Source: a virus
DNA: 59,977 nt
Virus record (IMG/VR): IMGVR_UViG_3300042876_000659
Coordinates: 1-59,977 of that record
Reading direction: 5' to 3' (one strand)
Shown here: in pieces, positions 31,367-39,327 of the stretch
Layout of the letters: each line of letters starts with the position of its first letter
How positions within the stretch are numbered: position 1 is the stretch's first letter
Made by a program: the position numbers and the translations under genes
The notes under the pieces: model-generated
Told to the model about the DNA's origin: nothing
Database searches by the model: none
The model's input: only the letters and a program-made list of their open reading frames with translations

Positions 31367-31906
31367 ATGCAAAACAGTACTTATCAACAACTTGATCAAC
31401 GAACAGACCACATCCTGGCGACCATCGGCAGCCTGCCCGTTTCCAGCGAAACGTTTGTCGAGCTGGCCGAGATCCAGATCGCCCTGGAAGATGCACCGAT
31501 CAAACCCGTCGTGGTGGCCCGGCTGACAATCACCCGCGCGCTCGGCAACCTCACGATCGTCGAAGTCTGGGAAGATGCCAGCTTCAGCCGGTTCTACAAG
31601 ATCTTTACGCAGAACGGAAGGCGCCGCAGCACGAAACGCCTGGTGCGGGCCGCAAATCGCAATGAAGGTCTCAAGCCCTACACAGCGCACGCGGTGAAGC
31701 CGGGTCTCGAAGTCCTGGCTGCGCATTGGCTGAGCATGCCGCAGGTGGCCTCGGTCAAGGTCCGGATCATCCGCAAGCGAGCATACAAACGTCTGATTTC
31801 CGCATCTCCCGACCAGCTGGGGATGACGACCTCCACGGTCAACCTCCCTCTGCGAAGTTTCTCTCCGTTATCCAATCATTCGTTCAATGTTACGAGGCAC
31901 TCATGA
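31367..31906 (+). CDS. Hypothetical protein carrying a palindrome site
   Basis: About 179 residues from ATG 31367 behind TTGGAGGCTTAC; the upstream in-frame ATG at 31307 lies in the hairpin region and is less likely. A helical start is followed by VARLTITRALGNLTIVEVWEDASFSRFYKIF, beta-like strands with many basic residues. The palindrome at 31439 is read as VSSET near residue 25. No recognised domain. Confidence 0.65.
   Translation: MQNSTYQQLDQRTDHILATIGSLPVSSETFVELAEIQIALEDAPIKPVVVARLTITRALGNLTIVEVWEDASFSRFYKIFTQNGRRRSTKRLVRAANRNEGLKPYTAHAVKPGLEVLAAHWLSMPQVASVKVRIIRKRAYKRLISASPDQLGMTTSTVNLPLRSFSPLSNHSFNVTRHS
31439..31452. repeat. Dispersed parS/NBS-like palindrome, copy 9
   Basis: GTTTCCAGCGAAAC, one mismatch, read as VSSET. 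Confidence 0.75.
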
Positions 31907-31974
31907 ACAGCACATCCAACACCACTAGCAAGCGTTGTCCCAGCGGCAGCCTGGGGGATGGAAGGCACTCATGA
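31903..31974 (+). CDS. Very small ORF (23 aa)
   Basis: Encodes MNSTSNTTSKRCPSGSLGDG followed by RHS. Its start overlaps the previous stop and its stop overlaps the next start, both as CACTCATGA. The beginnings of this ORF and the next are alike (ATGAACAGC and ATGAACGGC), so the two may have arisen by a small duplication. Coding status is doubtful. Confidence 0.35.
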   Translation: MNSTSNTTSKRCPSGSLGDGRHS

Positions 31975-32192
31975 ACGGCCAACCCAACCAAATGGATACC
32001 TCCACGAAGATCAAGCATATCTTCGCTTGCCGCGGTAAAACGTTCCATCTTACGCCAGGCTTCAAGCTCTTGCAGGCTGGCGACATTACAAAGTGCCCGC
32101 AATGTGGCGCGGAAGTATACGACGCCACAGATACACCAGTTGGCCAGGCCTACTTCGCATTCAGCCGGCCGGACCTGGGGACACAGCAATGA
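31971..32192 (+). CDS. Small protein with CPQC half zinc knuckle
   Basis: A 73-aa protein. Contains FACRGKTFHLTPGFKLL and KCPQCGAEVYD, one clear C-x2-C pair and a single upstream C, so a zinc ribbon is possible if H/C partners are shared. ATGA overlap with the GGDEF-like gene (32189). It is probably a small cofactor or regulator of that protein; no further evidence. Confidence 0.55.
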   Translation: MNGQPNQMDTSTKIKHIFACRGKTFHLTPGFKLLQAGDITKCPQCGAEVYDATDTPVGQAYFAFSRPDLGTQQ

Positions 32193-32686
32193 CCAGCAAA
32201 GATCTCCTCATCGCACAACTGGAAGAGAAGCTGCACCGGGTTTCCTGGAACGATCGCTTCGGCTGCTACAACCGCCAGGGCTTTGAGTACGTCATCTGGC
32301 CAGAGATCGCTCCCATCACCCGCTTCCTGATCTACTTCGATTTGGACTATCTCCATGAAATAAACAACCAATATGACTCTTATGCTCCGGTCGACGCCAT
32401 GATCAAGGCCGCGCTCTCGATCGTGCGTTCCACTGATTACAAGTCCGGCCAGCTGAATTCGGGCGATGAATTTATTTTGGCGATTACCGAGACGCCAGGA
32501 CGTCCCACACCGACCCGAGAGTCTGCGGAGGGCCTCAAAGCCCGGCTGGTCGAATCACTCGCCAGCGTTGGCATGTCCGCCACCTTCGCGATCGTGGAAG
32601 TGAAAGGCTGGGACCTGGCGGAGAACCTGGAACGAGCGGTTGCAGAAGTCAAGGCCGCCAAGAAGGCGCGCGGCATTTCCCGCTAA
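32189..32686 (+). CDS. Stand-alone GGDEF-domain protein (diguanylate-cyclase-like)
   Basis: A 165-aa single-domain protein with the full GGDEF pattern: FDLDYLHEINN (D51-x-D53 metal and IN/ND motif), SGDEF at residues 91-95 in the signature loop, ATFAIVEV for the substrate strand, and a C-terminal NLERAVAEVKAAKKARG helix like the usual LERADxALYxAKxxGRN. Only the first glycine of GGDEF is changed to serine. No sensor, membrane or receiver domain. It could make cyclic di-GMP or a related nucleotide, or be an inactive binder. Gene order: small zinc-like protein before, unknown 349-aa protein after. Confidence 0.82.
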   Translation: MTSKDLLIAQLEEKLHRVSWNDRFGCYNRQGFEYVIWPEIAPITRFLIYFDLDYLHEINNQYDSYAPVDAMIKAALSIVRSTDYKSGQLNSGDEFILAITETPGRPTPTRESAEGLKARLVESLASVGMSATFAIVEVKGWDLAENLERAVAEVKAAKKARGISR

Positions 32687-32739
32687 TCATTTTTTTCAAA
32701 TCAATTGATTCATTCTTTGTAAACAAATAGGAGAACACC

Positions 32740-33789
32740 ATGAACGCAAGAACTTTGATCGATCAATATAACCTGAAAGTCCAGGAAGAACAGCAGCTTG
32801 AACACCAGAAGAAAAACGAGGCCTTCCAGCGCGGGATGGAACAATTCAAACTGAACTGCGAGGGCTGGCTGGGTGAGCTGATGACTGAATTCGAGATCGG
32901 CGATCCCACCTTTCGCGAGTCGACCACCTGGAATTCGAATGACGTGTATTTCATTCTCCCCGTCAGTTTCATGGGGATAAATGGGACCATCGAGCAACGG
33001 CTCAATACGCGGTCCGAACAATGGGACGTGGCGAAACTGGATTTTGGCACGTTGCATTTCTCGAGAGATTCATATTTCAGCGCCTGCGTTCATCTCTATC
33101 TTGGACCTGAAAACAAAGCAGTCTCGCCCAATCCACGCGACCTAGGCCATCTGCTGGCCAAGCTCGAGGAATACCTGCCCATCATGCAAGAGAACCAGCG
33201 CAAATACAACGAGATCCGCAAGCAGGATCTGCTGAACTTCCAGCACTACACTCCCGAGGGTACGCGTCGCAAACTGCAGGAGGCGATCGCGGAATTTCCT
33301 GAGATGGCCGATCAGTTTAAAGCGGCAGCCGAAGCATGGTTGCGCGAGGTGGAAGAAACGGAGCGCAAGCGCCAGGAAGAGAACCACCATTATGAAGAAA
33401 TCCGCCGTGAGTGTGAGAACCTGCGCGAGCTGGCCAGCCGAGCCTGGGCCATGCCTTTCACACTCTACCGGGTGACCTATGGCGCCTACGTGGACGATGG
33501 CAGCGAAGATGGGGATGTCCTGACCCGCCTGTTCTATTCCGTTGACGAACAACCGCAGGAAGATGGCTACTGGTATGCGCTCGAGAATGGGAAACCCACC
33601 CGCCAGATCAAACCGAATCACGTGATGTCGATCGAGCGGATTGAAGTTGCATCCGAAGCCGAAGCGCCCTACGAAGGCAAACGCCACATTGAGTTGAAGA
33701 GCAAGCGGATTGAAGGCGCCAGCACTTATGTTAGTTTGCCGCCCTATGAAGTCTTTGTCTTTGACATGGACGAATTGATCCAGGAGTAA
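32740..33789 (+). CDS. Hypothetical coiled-coil protein
   Basis: A 349-aa protein behind AGGAGAACACC. N-terminal helices (EEQQLEHQKKNEAFQRGMEQ), a globular aromatic region (residues 60-140, FEIGDPTFRESTTWNSNDVYF), a long basic/acidic coiled coil (about 150-235), then a beta-rich C-terminal domain (FTLYRVTYGAYVDDGSEDGDVL). It lies 3 nt before the first ParB gene and may be its partner, but I recognise no family. Confidence 0.6.
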   Translation: MNARTLIDQYNLKVQEEQQLEHQKKNEAFQRGMEQFKLNCEGWLGELMTEFEIGDPTFRESTTWNSNDVYFILPVSFMGINGTIEQRLNTRSEQWDVAKLDFGTLHFSRDSYFSACVHLYLGPENKAVSPNPRDLGHLLAKLEEYLPIMQENQRKYNEIRKQDLLNFQHYTPEGTRRKLQEAIAEFPEMADQFKAAAEAWLREVEETERKRQEENHHYEEIRRECENLRELASRAWAMPFTLYRVTYGAYVDDGSEDGDVLTRLFYSVDEQPQEDGYWYALENGKPTRQIKPNHVMSIERIEVASEAEAPYEGKRHIELKSKRIEGASTYVSLPPYEVFVFDMDELIQE

Positions 33790-33792
33790 CCC

Positions 33793-35481
33793 ATGGAAAC
33801 CCCAACCCTTATCGATGTCGAATTGATCAAACCCAACCCGTATCAGCCACGCCAGGCTGAAGATCCCGCGGCCGTCGCGGAGATCGCCGATAGCATCGCC
33901 CGCAATGGCTTGATGCAGATCCCAACCGCCCGCCAGGTCAATGGCCATTATGAATTGGCGTTCGGGCACACCCGCCTGGCTGCTTTCAAGCTGCTCCAGG
34001 AAGAGACCATGCCGCTGATCGTTCGCGAGCTGGACGATCTGCAGATGTTCGAGCTGGGCGTGAGTGAAAACATCAAACGCCGCGATCTTAACCCGATCGA
34101 GCAAGCCGAATCGATGAGGCGCTACATGCAGGAGTTCAAGAAGAACAGTGTGGAGACCGGAGAATTCTTTAATGTGTCTCCTGAAAAGGTTCGCAATGCG
34201 GTCCGCCTGTTGAACCTCCCCACAGTCCTGCAGAGTGGTGTAGCTGATGGATCGATCACACAGAACAACGCGCGCAGGTTACTCACCATCCAGCGCGTAG
34301 CACCCGATGAAGTAGTGCACGTTGCCAACAAACTGAAAGGTGACGCAGATCCAGACCGGATCATTTCCGAGTCGTTGAAGGATACCGGCCGATCGGTGGA
34401 AATGTGGCAACGGTGGCAGAGTGGCGAACCCAGGGCGGGAAATCGGCTCTGGCGCTTGAATATATCGGCTGATAAGTTCCCTTCCAGGCAGCTCCCGGAA
34501 CTGCGCGCGGCCGACGTGGCTAAGTCATTGGACATGGAGCTCACTGCTGAGTTGCGCTCCAGGATCGAAGATTACATCGAGACGGCAACCAAGCACCCTG
34601 AGTTTGTTTCGGAATTTGCAGAAGCCAATCCCAAGTATGCCAACTTAATGGAACGCATTGCGCACCTGCTCAATCCCCCTGCCTGCAGTGCCTGCCCACT
34701 TTACGCCAAGGTCGATGGCTCACACTTCTGCACATTGAAGCTCTGCCACAGCCGCAAGTCACGGGCCTGGGAAGAGAACGTCATCCAGACGGCCAGCAAG
34801 AAGCTGGGCGTCCTGGTCTATGAGGCCAAGAGAGACGGCAAGGATTTTGGATACCTCAGCAGCTATGACGAGCCAGACAAGAAGCTGGTCCAGGAGCACA
34901 ACGCCGATCTGCGGTTGAAGAAAGGCACGAACTGGAGCCAGCACTTTGATGGACTGCCGGAAGGCTATTCGATCGTGGTCATAGGAGATGCGCTCAAGAA
35001 GCTTCGCAAACGCCACCAGGCTAACAACCACAGCCACAACTCCAGTAATGACGCCGCATACCTGGCCGAGCAGAAACGACTCCGCGAGATCCGCCAGGCC
35101 AACGAGCTGGCAATGTACGAGTTCCTGTGGAATGTAGCCACGCCGGCCTTTGCAGTCCTCCTGGATGGGTTGATTAATGTGGACTTCATTGACACCCTTG
35201 CAGGACGGATGGCCCGAGGCGTGCCCGCGGAAGAGCCAGACAAGAAAGCGACCAAGGCGGTCAAACTGGACTTTCACCGCCGCTCGATCCTGTTCTCCCT
35301 GATGGATGAGGATTTGAATATGTGGGAGATCAAGCAGAAGAAACACCCCGTCACCGCCATGGCCAAGCAGCTGCAGGGCAAGGCGACCACCTGGGGCGTG
35401 AAGTTGCCGAAAAATTGGATGGATCAGGCGGCCGAAGCCGACAAGGGCATCACCGTTTCCACGGAAACAGAGACGGCATGA
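33793..35481 (+). CDS. ParB-family protein 1 with zinc-cluster C-terminal half
   Basis: A 562-aa protein. Residues 1-105 carry the ParB/Srx CTPase fold: PYQPR, GHTRLAA at 58-64 (the GERR box) and ENIKRRDLNPIEQA at 92-105. Residues 120-170 are the DNA-binding helix-turn-helix (TGEFFNVSPEKVRNAVRLLNL, then GSITQNNARRLLTIQ). The rest is unlike chromosomal ParB: a helical part, a C-x2-C...C...C cluster (CSACPLYAKVDGSHFC, CH) near 295-320, and a long C-terminal domain. Its last codons VSTETETA are written by palindrome copy 10. Prime candidate to bind the dispersed palindromes. Confidence 0.88.
   Translation: METPTLIDVELIKPNPYQPRQAEDPAAVAEIADSIARNGLMQIPTARQVNGHYELAFGHTRLAAFKLLQEETMPLIVRELDDLQMFELGVSENIKRRDLNPIEQAESMRRYMQEFKKNSVETGEFFNVSPEKVRNAVRLLNLPTVLQSGVADGSITQNNARRLLTIQRVAPDEVVHVANKLKGDADPDRIISESLKDTGRSVEMWQRWQSGEPRAGNRLWRLNISADKFPSRQLPELRAADVAKSLDMELTAELRSRIEDYIETATKHPEFVSEFAEANPKYANLMERIAHLLNPPACSACPLYAKVDGSHFCTLKLCHSRKSRAWEENVIQTASKKLGVLVYEAKRDGKDFGYLSSYDEPDKKLVQEHNADLRLKKGTNWSQHFDGLPEGYSIVVIGDALKKLRKRHQANNHSHNSSNDAAYLAEQKRLREIRQANELAMYEFLWNVATPAFAVLLDGLINVDFIDTLAGRMARGVPAEEPDKKATKAVKLDFHRRSILFSLMDEDLNMWEIKQKKHPVTAMAKQLQGKATTWGVKLPKNWMDQAAEADKGITVSTETETA
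35455..35468. repeat. Dispersed parS/NBS-like palindrome, copy 10
   Basis: GTTTCCACGGAAAC with perfect arms, in the last codons of the ParB1 gene, as parS sites often lie in or beside parB genes. Confidence 0.92.
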
Positions 35482-35735
35482 GCCATGGACGACACGCTGC
35501 GTTGCCTGACGGCCTATTGTTCGCCGGCCCTGGTCCTGGTGCTGTTGTCCCTGGTCATACTCTTTGTTCAAAGAAGCAGAACGTCCGCCTGATCCTGGAC
35601 AAGTACATCTGTCGCGCGAAGCAGGGCGTGTTCGTGCAGGTGTCGAAGAATGAACGCCCGCTCGAGATCTCGGAAGAGCTGTTGAGCGAGTGCCTGACTG
35701 GAGAACCTCATGAGCAAATCATTACCCAACACTAA
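35478..35735 (+). CDS. Small protein between the two ParB genes
   Basis: An 85-aa protein whose ATG overlaps the ParB1 stop (ATGA) and whose end overlaps the start of ParB2 by 26 nt. The second half looks like real protein (QNVRLILDKYICRAKQGVFVQVSKNERPLEISEELLSECL). An alternative frame at 35485-35592 encodes a 35-residue peptide with one membrane helix; I prefer the longer gene. Function unknown; may couple the two ParB proteins. Confidence 0.6.
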   Translation: MSHGRHAALPDGLLFAGPGPGAVVPGHTLCSKKQNVRLILDKYICRAKQGVFVQVSKNERPLEISEELLSECLTGEPHEQIITQH

Positions 35736-36600
35736 AGTGAAGCCCTATCAACGGATCCGGATCACGCGCGTGGTTCGTAACCCTGAGCAGCCACGCAAGG
35801 TCTTCGACGAGACCGAACTGCAGGAGCTGGCTGCCTCCATCCGCGCCCACGGGGTGATCCAGCCGATCATCGTGGAAGCCTGCGGCGATGATTACATTCT
35901 TCACGATGGCGAGCGCCGCATGCGAGGGGCACAGATGGCCGGCCTGAAGGTAATCCCAGCCATCGTTCACCCTCCTTTGAATGGAACTGGCCCGCGTGAA
36001 CGGCTCGAGCGCGCCCTGGTGGCCAATGTGCAGCGAGTCGAAATGCACCCGATCGAGGAAGGGCTGGCGTATCAGCGACTGATCACGGAATTCGGATACG
36101 GTGTGCCCGAGGTGATGAGAGTTACTGGAAAGCATACCAGCCGCATCTATGCCTGCCTTACGCTCCTGACCCTGGAGCCCGAGATCCAGCAGCTGATGCT
36201 CGAGCGGAAACTGCCGTGCGCAGATACCCAGGTGGTCACGGCCATGCTCAGCATTCCGGCCGGTCCAGAGCGGGTCCAGCTGCTCACCGCGCTGGCCGAA
36301 AAGAACGCCACGGCCCGGATGATCAAGCAGGCCTGCACGATCTTCCTGGAAGGAAAAGAGTCCCTCCAGAAACGCAATACCAAGGGCAGCCCGGCCGTGA
36401 AGATGATGAGCCGGGATCTGCCGGAGTGGGATGCGCTCTACCAGCTGGGCAAGGTCCCGCCCTGGCCAGTGGTCAATGATGCCGTGATGGCCACCTGCGA
36501 TGCCTGCCCCGTTCGCAAGGTAGCCAGTGATGCGACCTGCCGGACCTGCGGCCTGGTCGCTGCCCTGAAACGCATGATGGAGGCCGCTCATGTCTCTTGA
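35710..36600 (+). CDS. ParB-family protein 2
   Basis: A 296-aa protein with a more canonical ParB core: NPEQPRKVFDE at 24-34, ELAASIRAHGVIQPI, HDGERRMRG (GERR at 67-70), ANVQRVEMHPIEEGLAYQRL near 110-125. The DNA-binding helical region follows (YGVPEVMRVTGKHTSRIYACLTLL; LERKLPCADTQVVTAML). The C-terminus has CDACPVRKVASDATCRTC, a metal-type cluster like that in ParB1. It could share or compete for the same sites. It overlaps the next gene by 11 nt. Confidence 0.88.
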   Translation: MSKSLPNTKVKPYQRIRITRVVRNPEQPRKVFDETELQELAASIRAHGVIQPIIVEACGDDYILHDGERRMRGAQMAGLKVIPAIVHPPLNGTGPRERLERALVANVQRVEMHPIEEGLAYQRLITEFGYGVPEVMRVTGKHTSRIYACLTLLTLEPEIQQLMLERKLPCADTQVVTAMLSIPAGPERVQLLTALAEKNATARMIKQACTIFLEGKESLQKRNTKGSPAVKMMSRDLPEWDALYQLGKVPPWPVVNDAVMATCDACPVRKVASDATCRTCGLVAALKRMMEAAHVS

Positions 36601-37486
36601 TCTCAGTGCCCTTGTCAATTATGCGGTTAGTACCGCAAATGCAGGTCGCAATCGCCCGCCCAAATGGACCGCGCAGGAAGATACCTTCATCTGTTCCCAT
36701 CTTGGTTATCTCACCGACGAACAGATGGGTGAAGCCCTGGGTCGCAGCGCGGTCGCCGTTCATCTACGTTGGGACCGTGACCTGGCACTGCCTGGTCCGT
36801 CCAAGGCTGTCGATGTAGTGACCGCGCACCAGGCCGCCCGGATGCTTGGGATCGATGGCCACAAGACCGCTTTCTGGGTGGATATGGGTCTGCTGCCCGG
36901 GCGGATCATGGCCGGCGGACGGAACATCCGCCTGATCGATCGCCAGACCTTCCGCTGCTGGGTGCTCAACCCGATGAACTGGCCATACTTCAAGATCGAG
37001 AACGTGGTCGATCCTGAGTTGAAGCACATGCTGGAACTGCGGGCCGCGCGCTGGGGAGATGAATGGTGGACGACTCGCCAGGTCGCAGATTACCACGGCG
37101 TGGACCCCAAGGATGTGGAGCGCTACATCAAGAAGCTCGGACGGCTGCATTCCTTCCACCTGCCTGTCTCCCTGGGCGGCCGTGCACACGATCGAGGCTG
37201 GTCCAATCATTTCGTGCTGCGGTCCGAAGCGATCGCTGTGAAGTTCTTCAAGCGGGGCAAAGGGAACTTCGAGCGCTCCCAGTTCACGCCGGCTGCAGAC
37301 GCCTGGCTTCTCAAAGCGCGTGATGAGCTGGGGATGACGTTCGTGGCCATCGGCCGCACGATGAAGATCGGCGCCGAAAAGCAAAACCCGAAGACCGGGA
37401 CGGCCAGTTCGAACCCGACAATCAGTTATCGCTATCACCTGCTGAAGGCAATTCAGAAGAAGACCAAGAGGCGCGCTAAGCAATGA
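36590..37486 (+). CDS. DNA-binding protein with SANT/Myb-like and helix-turn-helix parts
   Basis: A 298-aa protein. Residues 25-65 are a Myb/SANT-like unit (PPKWTAQEDTFICSHLGYLTDEQMGEALGRSAVAVHLRWDRDL) with the typical W and spaced hydrophobics; residues 75-130 contain a MerR-like pattern (VVTAHQAARMLGIDGHKTAFWVDMGLLPG). A second helix-turn-helix-like stretch TTRQVADYHGVDPKDVERYIKK lies near 160. Several DNA-reading modules in one protein suggest a regulator or nucleoid-type protein. Overlaps the initiator gene by ATGA. Confidence 0.7.
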   Translation: MSLDLSALVNYAVSTANAGRNRPPKWTAQEDTFICSHLGYLTDEQMGEALGRSAVAVHLRWDRDLALPGPSKAVDVVTAHQAARMLGIDGHKTAFWVDMGLLPGRIMAGGRNIRLIDRQTFRCWVLNPMNWPYFKIENVVDPELKHMLELRAARWGDEWWTTRQVADYHGVDPKDVERYIKKLGRLHSFHLPVSLGGRAHDRGWSNHFVLRSEAIAVKFFKRGKGNFERSQFTPAADAWLLKARDELGMTFVAIGRTMKIGAEKQNPKTGTASSNPTISYRYHLLKAIQKKTKRRAKQ

Positions 37487-38268
37487 GCCATCAGCCTAGC
37501 AATCATAAAGAAATCATCGCGCTGATCAAGAAGATCTCCGGGCAAGCGAACTTCATCGGCACCCCGCGCATTTATGTGGATATCTTTGTGGGCGATCTCG
37601 TGGCCGCGGTCTGGTTCAACCAGGTGGTGTATTGGGACGACAAGACCACCGAGCCGATCGGATTCTATAAGACCTATGCCGAATGGAAGAAGGAACTGGG
37701 TCTCAGCGAATTCCAGGTACGGCGCGTTTCGAAGATGTGCCAAGACCTGGAACTGGTCAATATCACATTCCGCAAGGTATACGGGACCCCCAAGAATCAC
37801 TACCTGGTGATCTGGCCCAACCTGCTGAAAATGATCTATCTGAACCTTGAGAAACCCGACCCTGAAGAAACTAAAGGTTCGGAAATTACAGGTTCAGAAG
37901 GTGAGGATTCCGCGTCTTCCATGGAGGGTGAGGGAAGTGCACCTTCCTTAAACAAAAAAGAGATTCCTTCAAAGAGTGATAAAGAGGATTCATTAATACA
38001 ATTCCCCGCCATTCCGGAAGACCGGTATTGGACAAGTGCCCTCGAGCAACTCAAAGATCAGATGCCCCGGGGTAATTTCGAAGACTATGTCCGAGACACG
38101 CGGGCCGTCCGTTTCGATGGAAACGTTTTGGAGATCTTGGCAAGCAGTGCCTATGCGCGCGATTGGCTGGCGGATCGGATGACCAGCACAGTGAGCCGGT
38201 TGTTGATCGGGATCATGAACCAGACTGTCCAGGTTGAATTTGTGGTGACCGAAGAGGTGTCCGCATGA
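37483..38268 (+). CDS. Replication initiation protein: winged helix plus DnaA domain I
   Basis: A 261-aa protein. N-terminal 120 residues form a winged-helix region like phage replisome organisers (VAAVWFNQVVYWDD, FYKTYAEWKKELGLSEFQVRRVSKMCQDLELV). A charged, serine-rich linker follows. Residues 180-255 match DnaA domain I: WTSALEQLKDQMPRGNFEDYV, then the strands FDGNVLEILASSAYARDWL, the helicase-loading interaction domain. So it could read the phage origin with one end and recruit host DnaB-type helicase with the other. Palindrome copy 11 lies inside the DnaA-like part (RFDGN). Confidence 0.8.
   Translation: MSHQPSNHKEIIALIKKISGQANFIGTPRIYVDIFVGDLVAAVWFNQVVYWDDKTTEPIGFYKTYAEWKKELGLSEFQVRRVSKMCQDLELVNITFRKVYGTPKNHYLVIWPNLLKMIYLNLEKPDPEETKGSEITGSEGEDSASSMEGEGSAPSLNKKEIPSKSDKEDSLIQFPAIPEDRYWTSALEQLKDQMPRGNFEDYVRDTRAVRFDGNVLEILASSAYARDWLADRMTSTVSRLLIGIMNQTVQVEFVVTEEVSA
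38111..38124. repeat. Dispersed parS/NBS-like palindrome, copy 11
   Basis: GTTTCGATGGAAAC, one mismatch; read in another phase as RFDGN inside the DnaA-like domain. Confidence 0.72.
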
Positions 38269-38540
38269 CGATTCGCCGCGCGGTCCGCCGACCTGTGAAG
38301 AGCCAGGCGCCTAAACCAGAGCCGGCAGATGTCCGTGTGAAGAAGGCGCACCGTCTGCCCATGCCAGGTCCAGGCATTGTGGTCCCGGTGCCGCTCGCGC
38401 TCCTGCCTGAATACCTGGAGCTCTACCATCTGACGCCCATGACGCGCGGCGAGGTGATCGATCGCGAAACCGCTTCGAAGACTCGGAAACCCGCCGGCTT
38501 CCTATACGTCAAGCGGACCACAAAAGGGAACAACCAATGA
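38265..38540 (+). CDS. Small basic hypothetical protein
   Basis: A 91-aa protein overlapping the initiator gene by ATGA. The first 35 residues are very basic and proline-rich (RRAVRRPVKSQAPKPEP), followed by a compact part (GIVVPVPLALLPEYLELYHLTPMTRGEVI). Ends in basic residues. It might bind nucleic acid or act as an accessory to initiation. No family recognised. Confidence 0.6.
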   Translation: MTIRRAVRRPVKSQAPKPEPADVRVKKAHRLPMPGPGIVVPVPLALLPEYLELYHLTPMTRGEVIDRETASKTRKPAGFLYVKRTTKGNNQ

Positions 38541-38818
38541 TCAAAGTTCTCGATGAGCACGATGTGGATACCCTGCTGCGCGTCCTCTACAACGGGACCC
38601 GACCCACGCGCGTGCATACCCTGGTCTGCGGATGTGGCGCCCTGGCAGATCTGCGGGTGAGTACCAAAGCCTGGAATGGCTGGCAGGTCCTGCCGCATGC
38701 GAAGTGCCCAAAGTGCCTGGCGGCTACGAGCGCTGCGTTGTACTTCGAGGAACTGTATCCCCAGCTGGCACGCGAACGGTTTGATCGAGAAATGGAGGTG
38801 AAGCTGCATTCACACTAA
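38537..38818 (+). CDS. Zinc-ribbon-like small protein
   Basis: A 93-aa protein with C-G-C-G (LVCGCGALADL) and a later CPKC pair, together forming a possible four-cysteine zinc ribbon around residues 31-65. ATGA overlap at the start. Helical ends. Nucleic-acid or protein-binding role is plausible. Confidence 0.65.
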   Translation: MIKVLDEHDVDTLLRVLYNGTRPTRVHTLVCGCGALADLRVSTKAWNGWQVLPHAKCPKCLAATSAALYFEELYPQLARERFDREMEVKLHSH

Positions 38819-38922
38819 ATGTCCGTACCCACAAAAAGCCTGCTGATGGACGAAGCAAACCTACCACGGAAAGCCAAGTCCAGCAGCATTAGGCAGATTG
38901 TAACAGAAAGGAAACCTACCAC

Positions 38923-39117
38923 ATGCCAACTGAAGAAGAACGAAAACAAGAAAGTAAGGACTGGAACAACTGGCAACCCGGCAGTGGTCGCCGCGGCTGG
39001 TCGCCGTGGGGGCAACCGATCACACGAGAAGTCCGAGATGCCGAAACGGGTCATCCGATCAAGGATGGACAAGTCGATTGGAAGCGCGTGATCGACGAGG
39101 CGAATCGCAATGGCTAA
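38923..39117 (+). CDS. Small hydrophilic protein
   Basis: A 64-aa acidic/basic protein behind AAAGGAAACC. Sequence has WNNWQPGSGRRGWSPWGQP in the middle and ends VDWKRVIDEANRNG. Rich in W, R and G. It overlaps the start of a 25-residue membrane peptide. No recognised motif. Confidence 0.55.
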   Translation: MPTEEERKQESKDWNNWQPGSGRRGWSPWGQPITREVRDAETGHPIKDGQVDWKRVIDEANRNG

Positions 39118-39187
39118 GAAGATCATGCGCGTGTCGCACGCCATTTTATTCATCGTGATCGTCGTGGTCACGCTGATCTGGAAATAA
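39110..39187 (+). CDS. 25-residue single-span membrane peptide
   Basis: Encodes MAKKIMRVSHAILFIVIVVV followed by TLIWK: a basic start and one membrane helix. It overlaps the stop of the previous gene. Small phage membrane peptides of this type can disturb host membranes or regulate other membrane proteins. Confidence 0.5.
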   Translation: MAKKIMRVSHAILFIVIVVVTLIWK

Positions 39188-39209
39188 ACATGGATGTGGA
39201 ATGGAGGTG

Positions 39210-39275
39210 ATGCGGATCAATAACCCCGAGGTGAAATGTCTGCCTCAGCTGGAAGATTGGAGTAAACCAGCCTAA
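39210..39275 (+). CDS. Possible 21-residue peptide
   Basis: Reads MRINNPEVKCLPQLEDWSKP then A, stop TAA. The start is directly behind TGGAGGTG, a strong but tightly spaced ribosome site. Too short to judge. Confidence 0.3.
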   Translation: MRINNPEVKCLPQLEDWSKPA

Positions 39276-39327
39276 CGCAGACAGTCGTATTGTAAATCAA
39301 ATTTGTAAAAAGATTGGAGATTTCAAG

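Noticed and set aside
35485-35592. 35-residue membrane peptide between the ParB genes
   Set aside because: Overlaps the longer, better supported gene in another frame; no ribosome site of its own.
33793-36600. Complete ParABS system
   Set aside because: No ParA/Walker ATPase next to or elsewhere near the ParB genes; only TerL and the SF2 helicase have Walker motifs.
38819-39091. 90-codon forward frame overlapping the 64-aa gene
   Set aside because: The gene at 38923 has a good ribosome site and better composition; this one reads basic and random.
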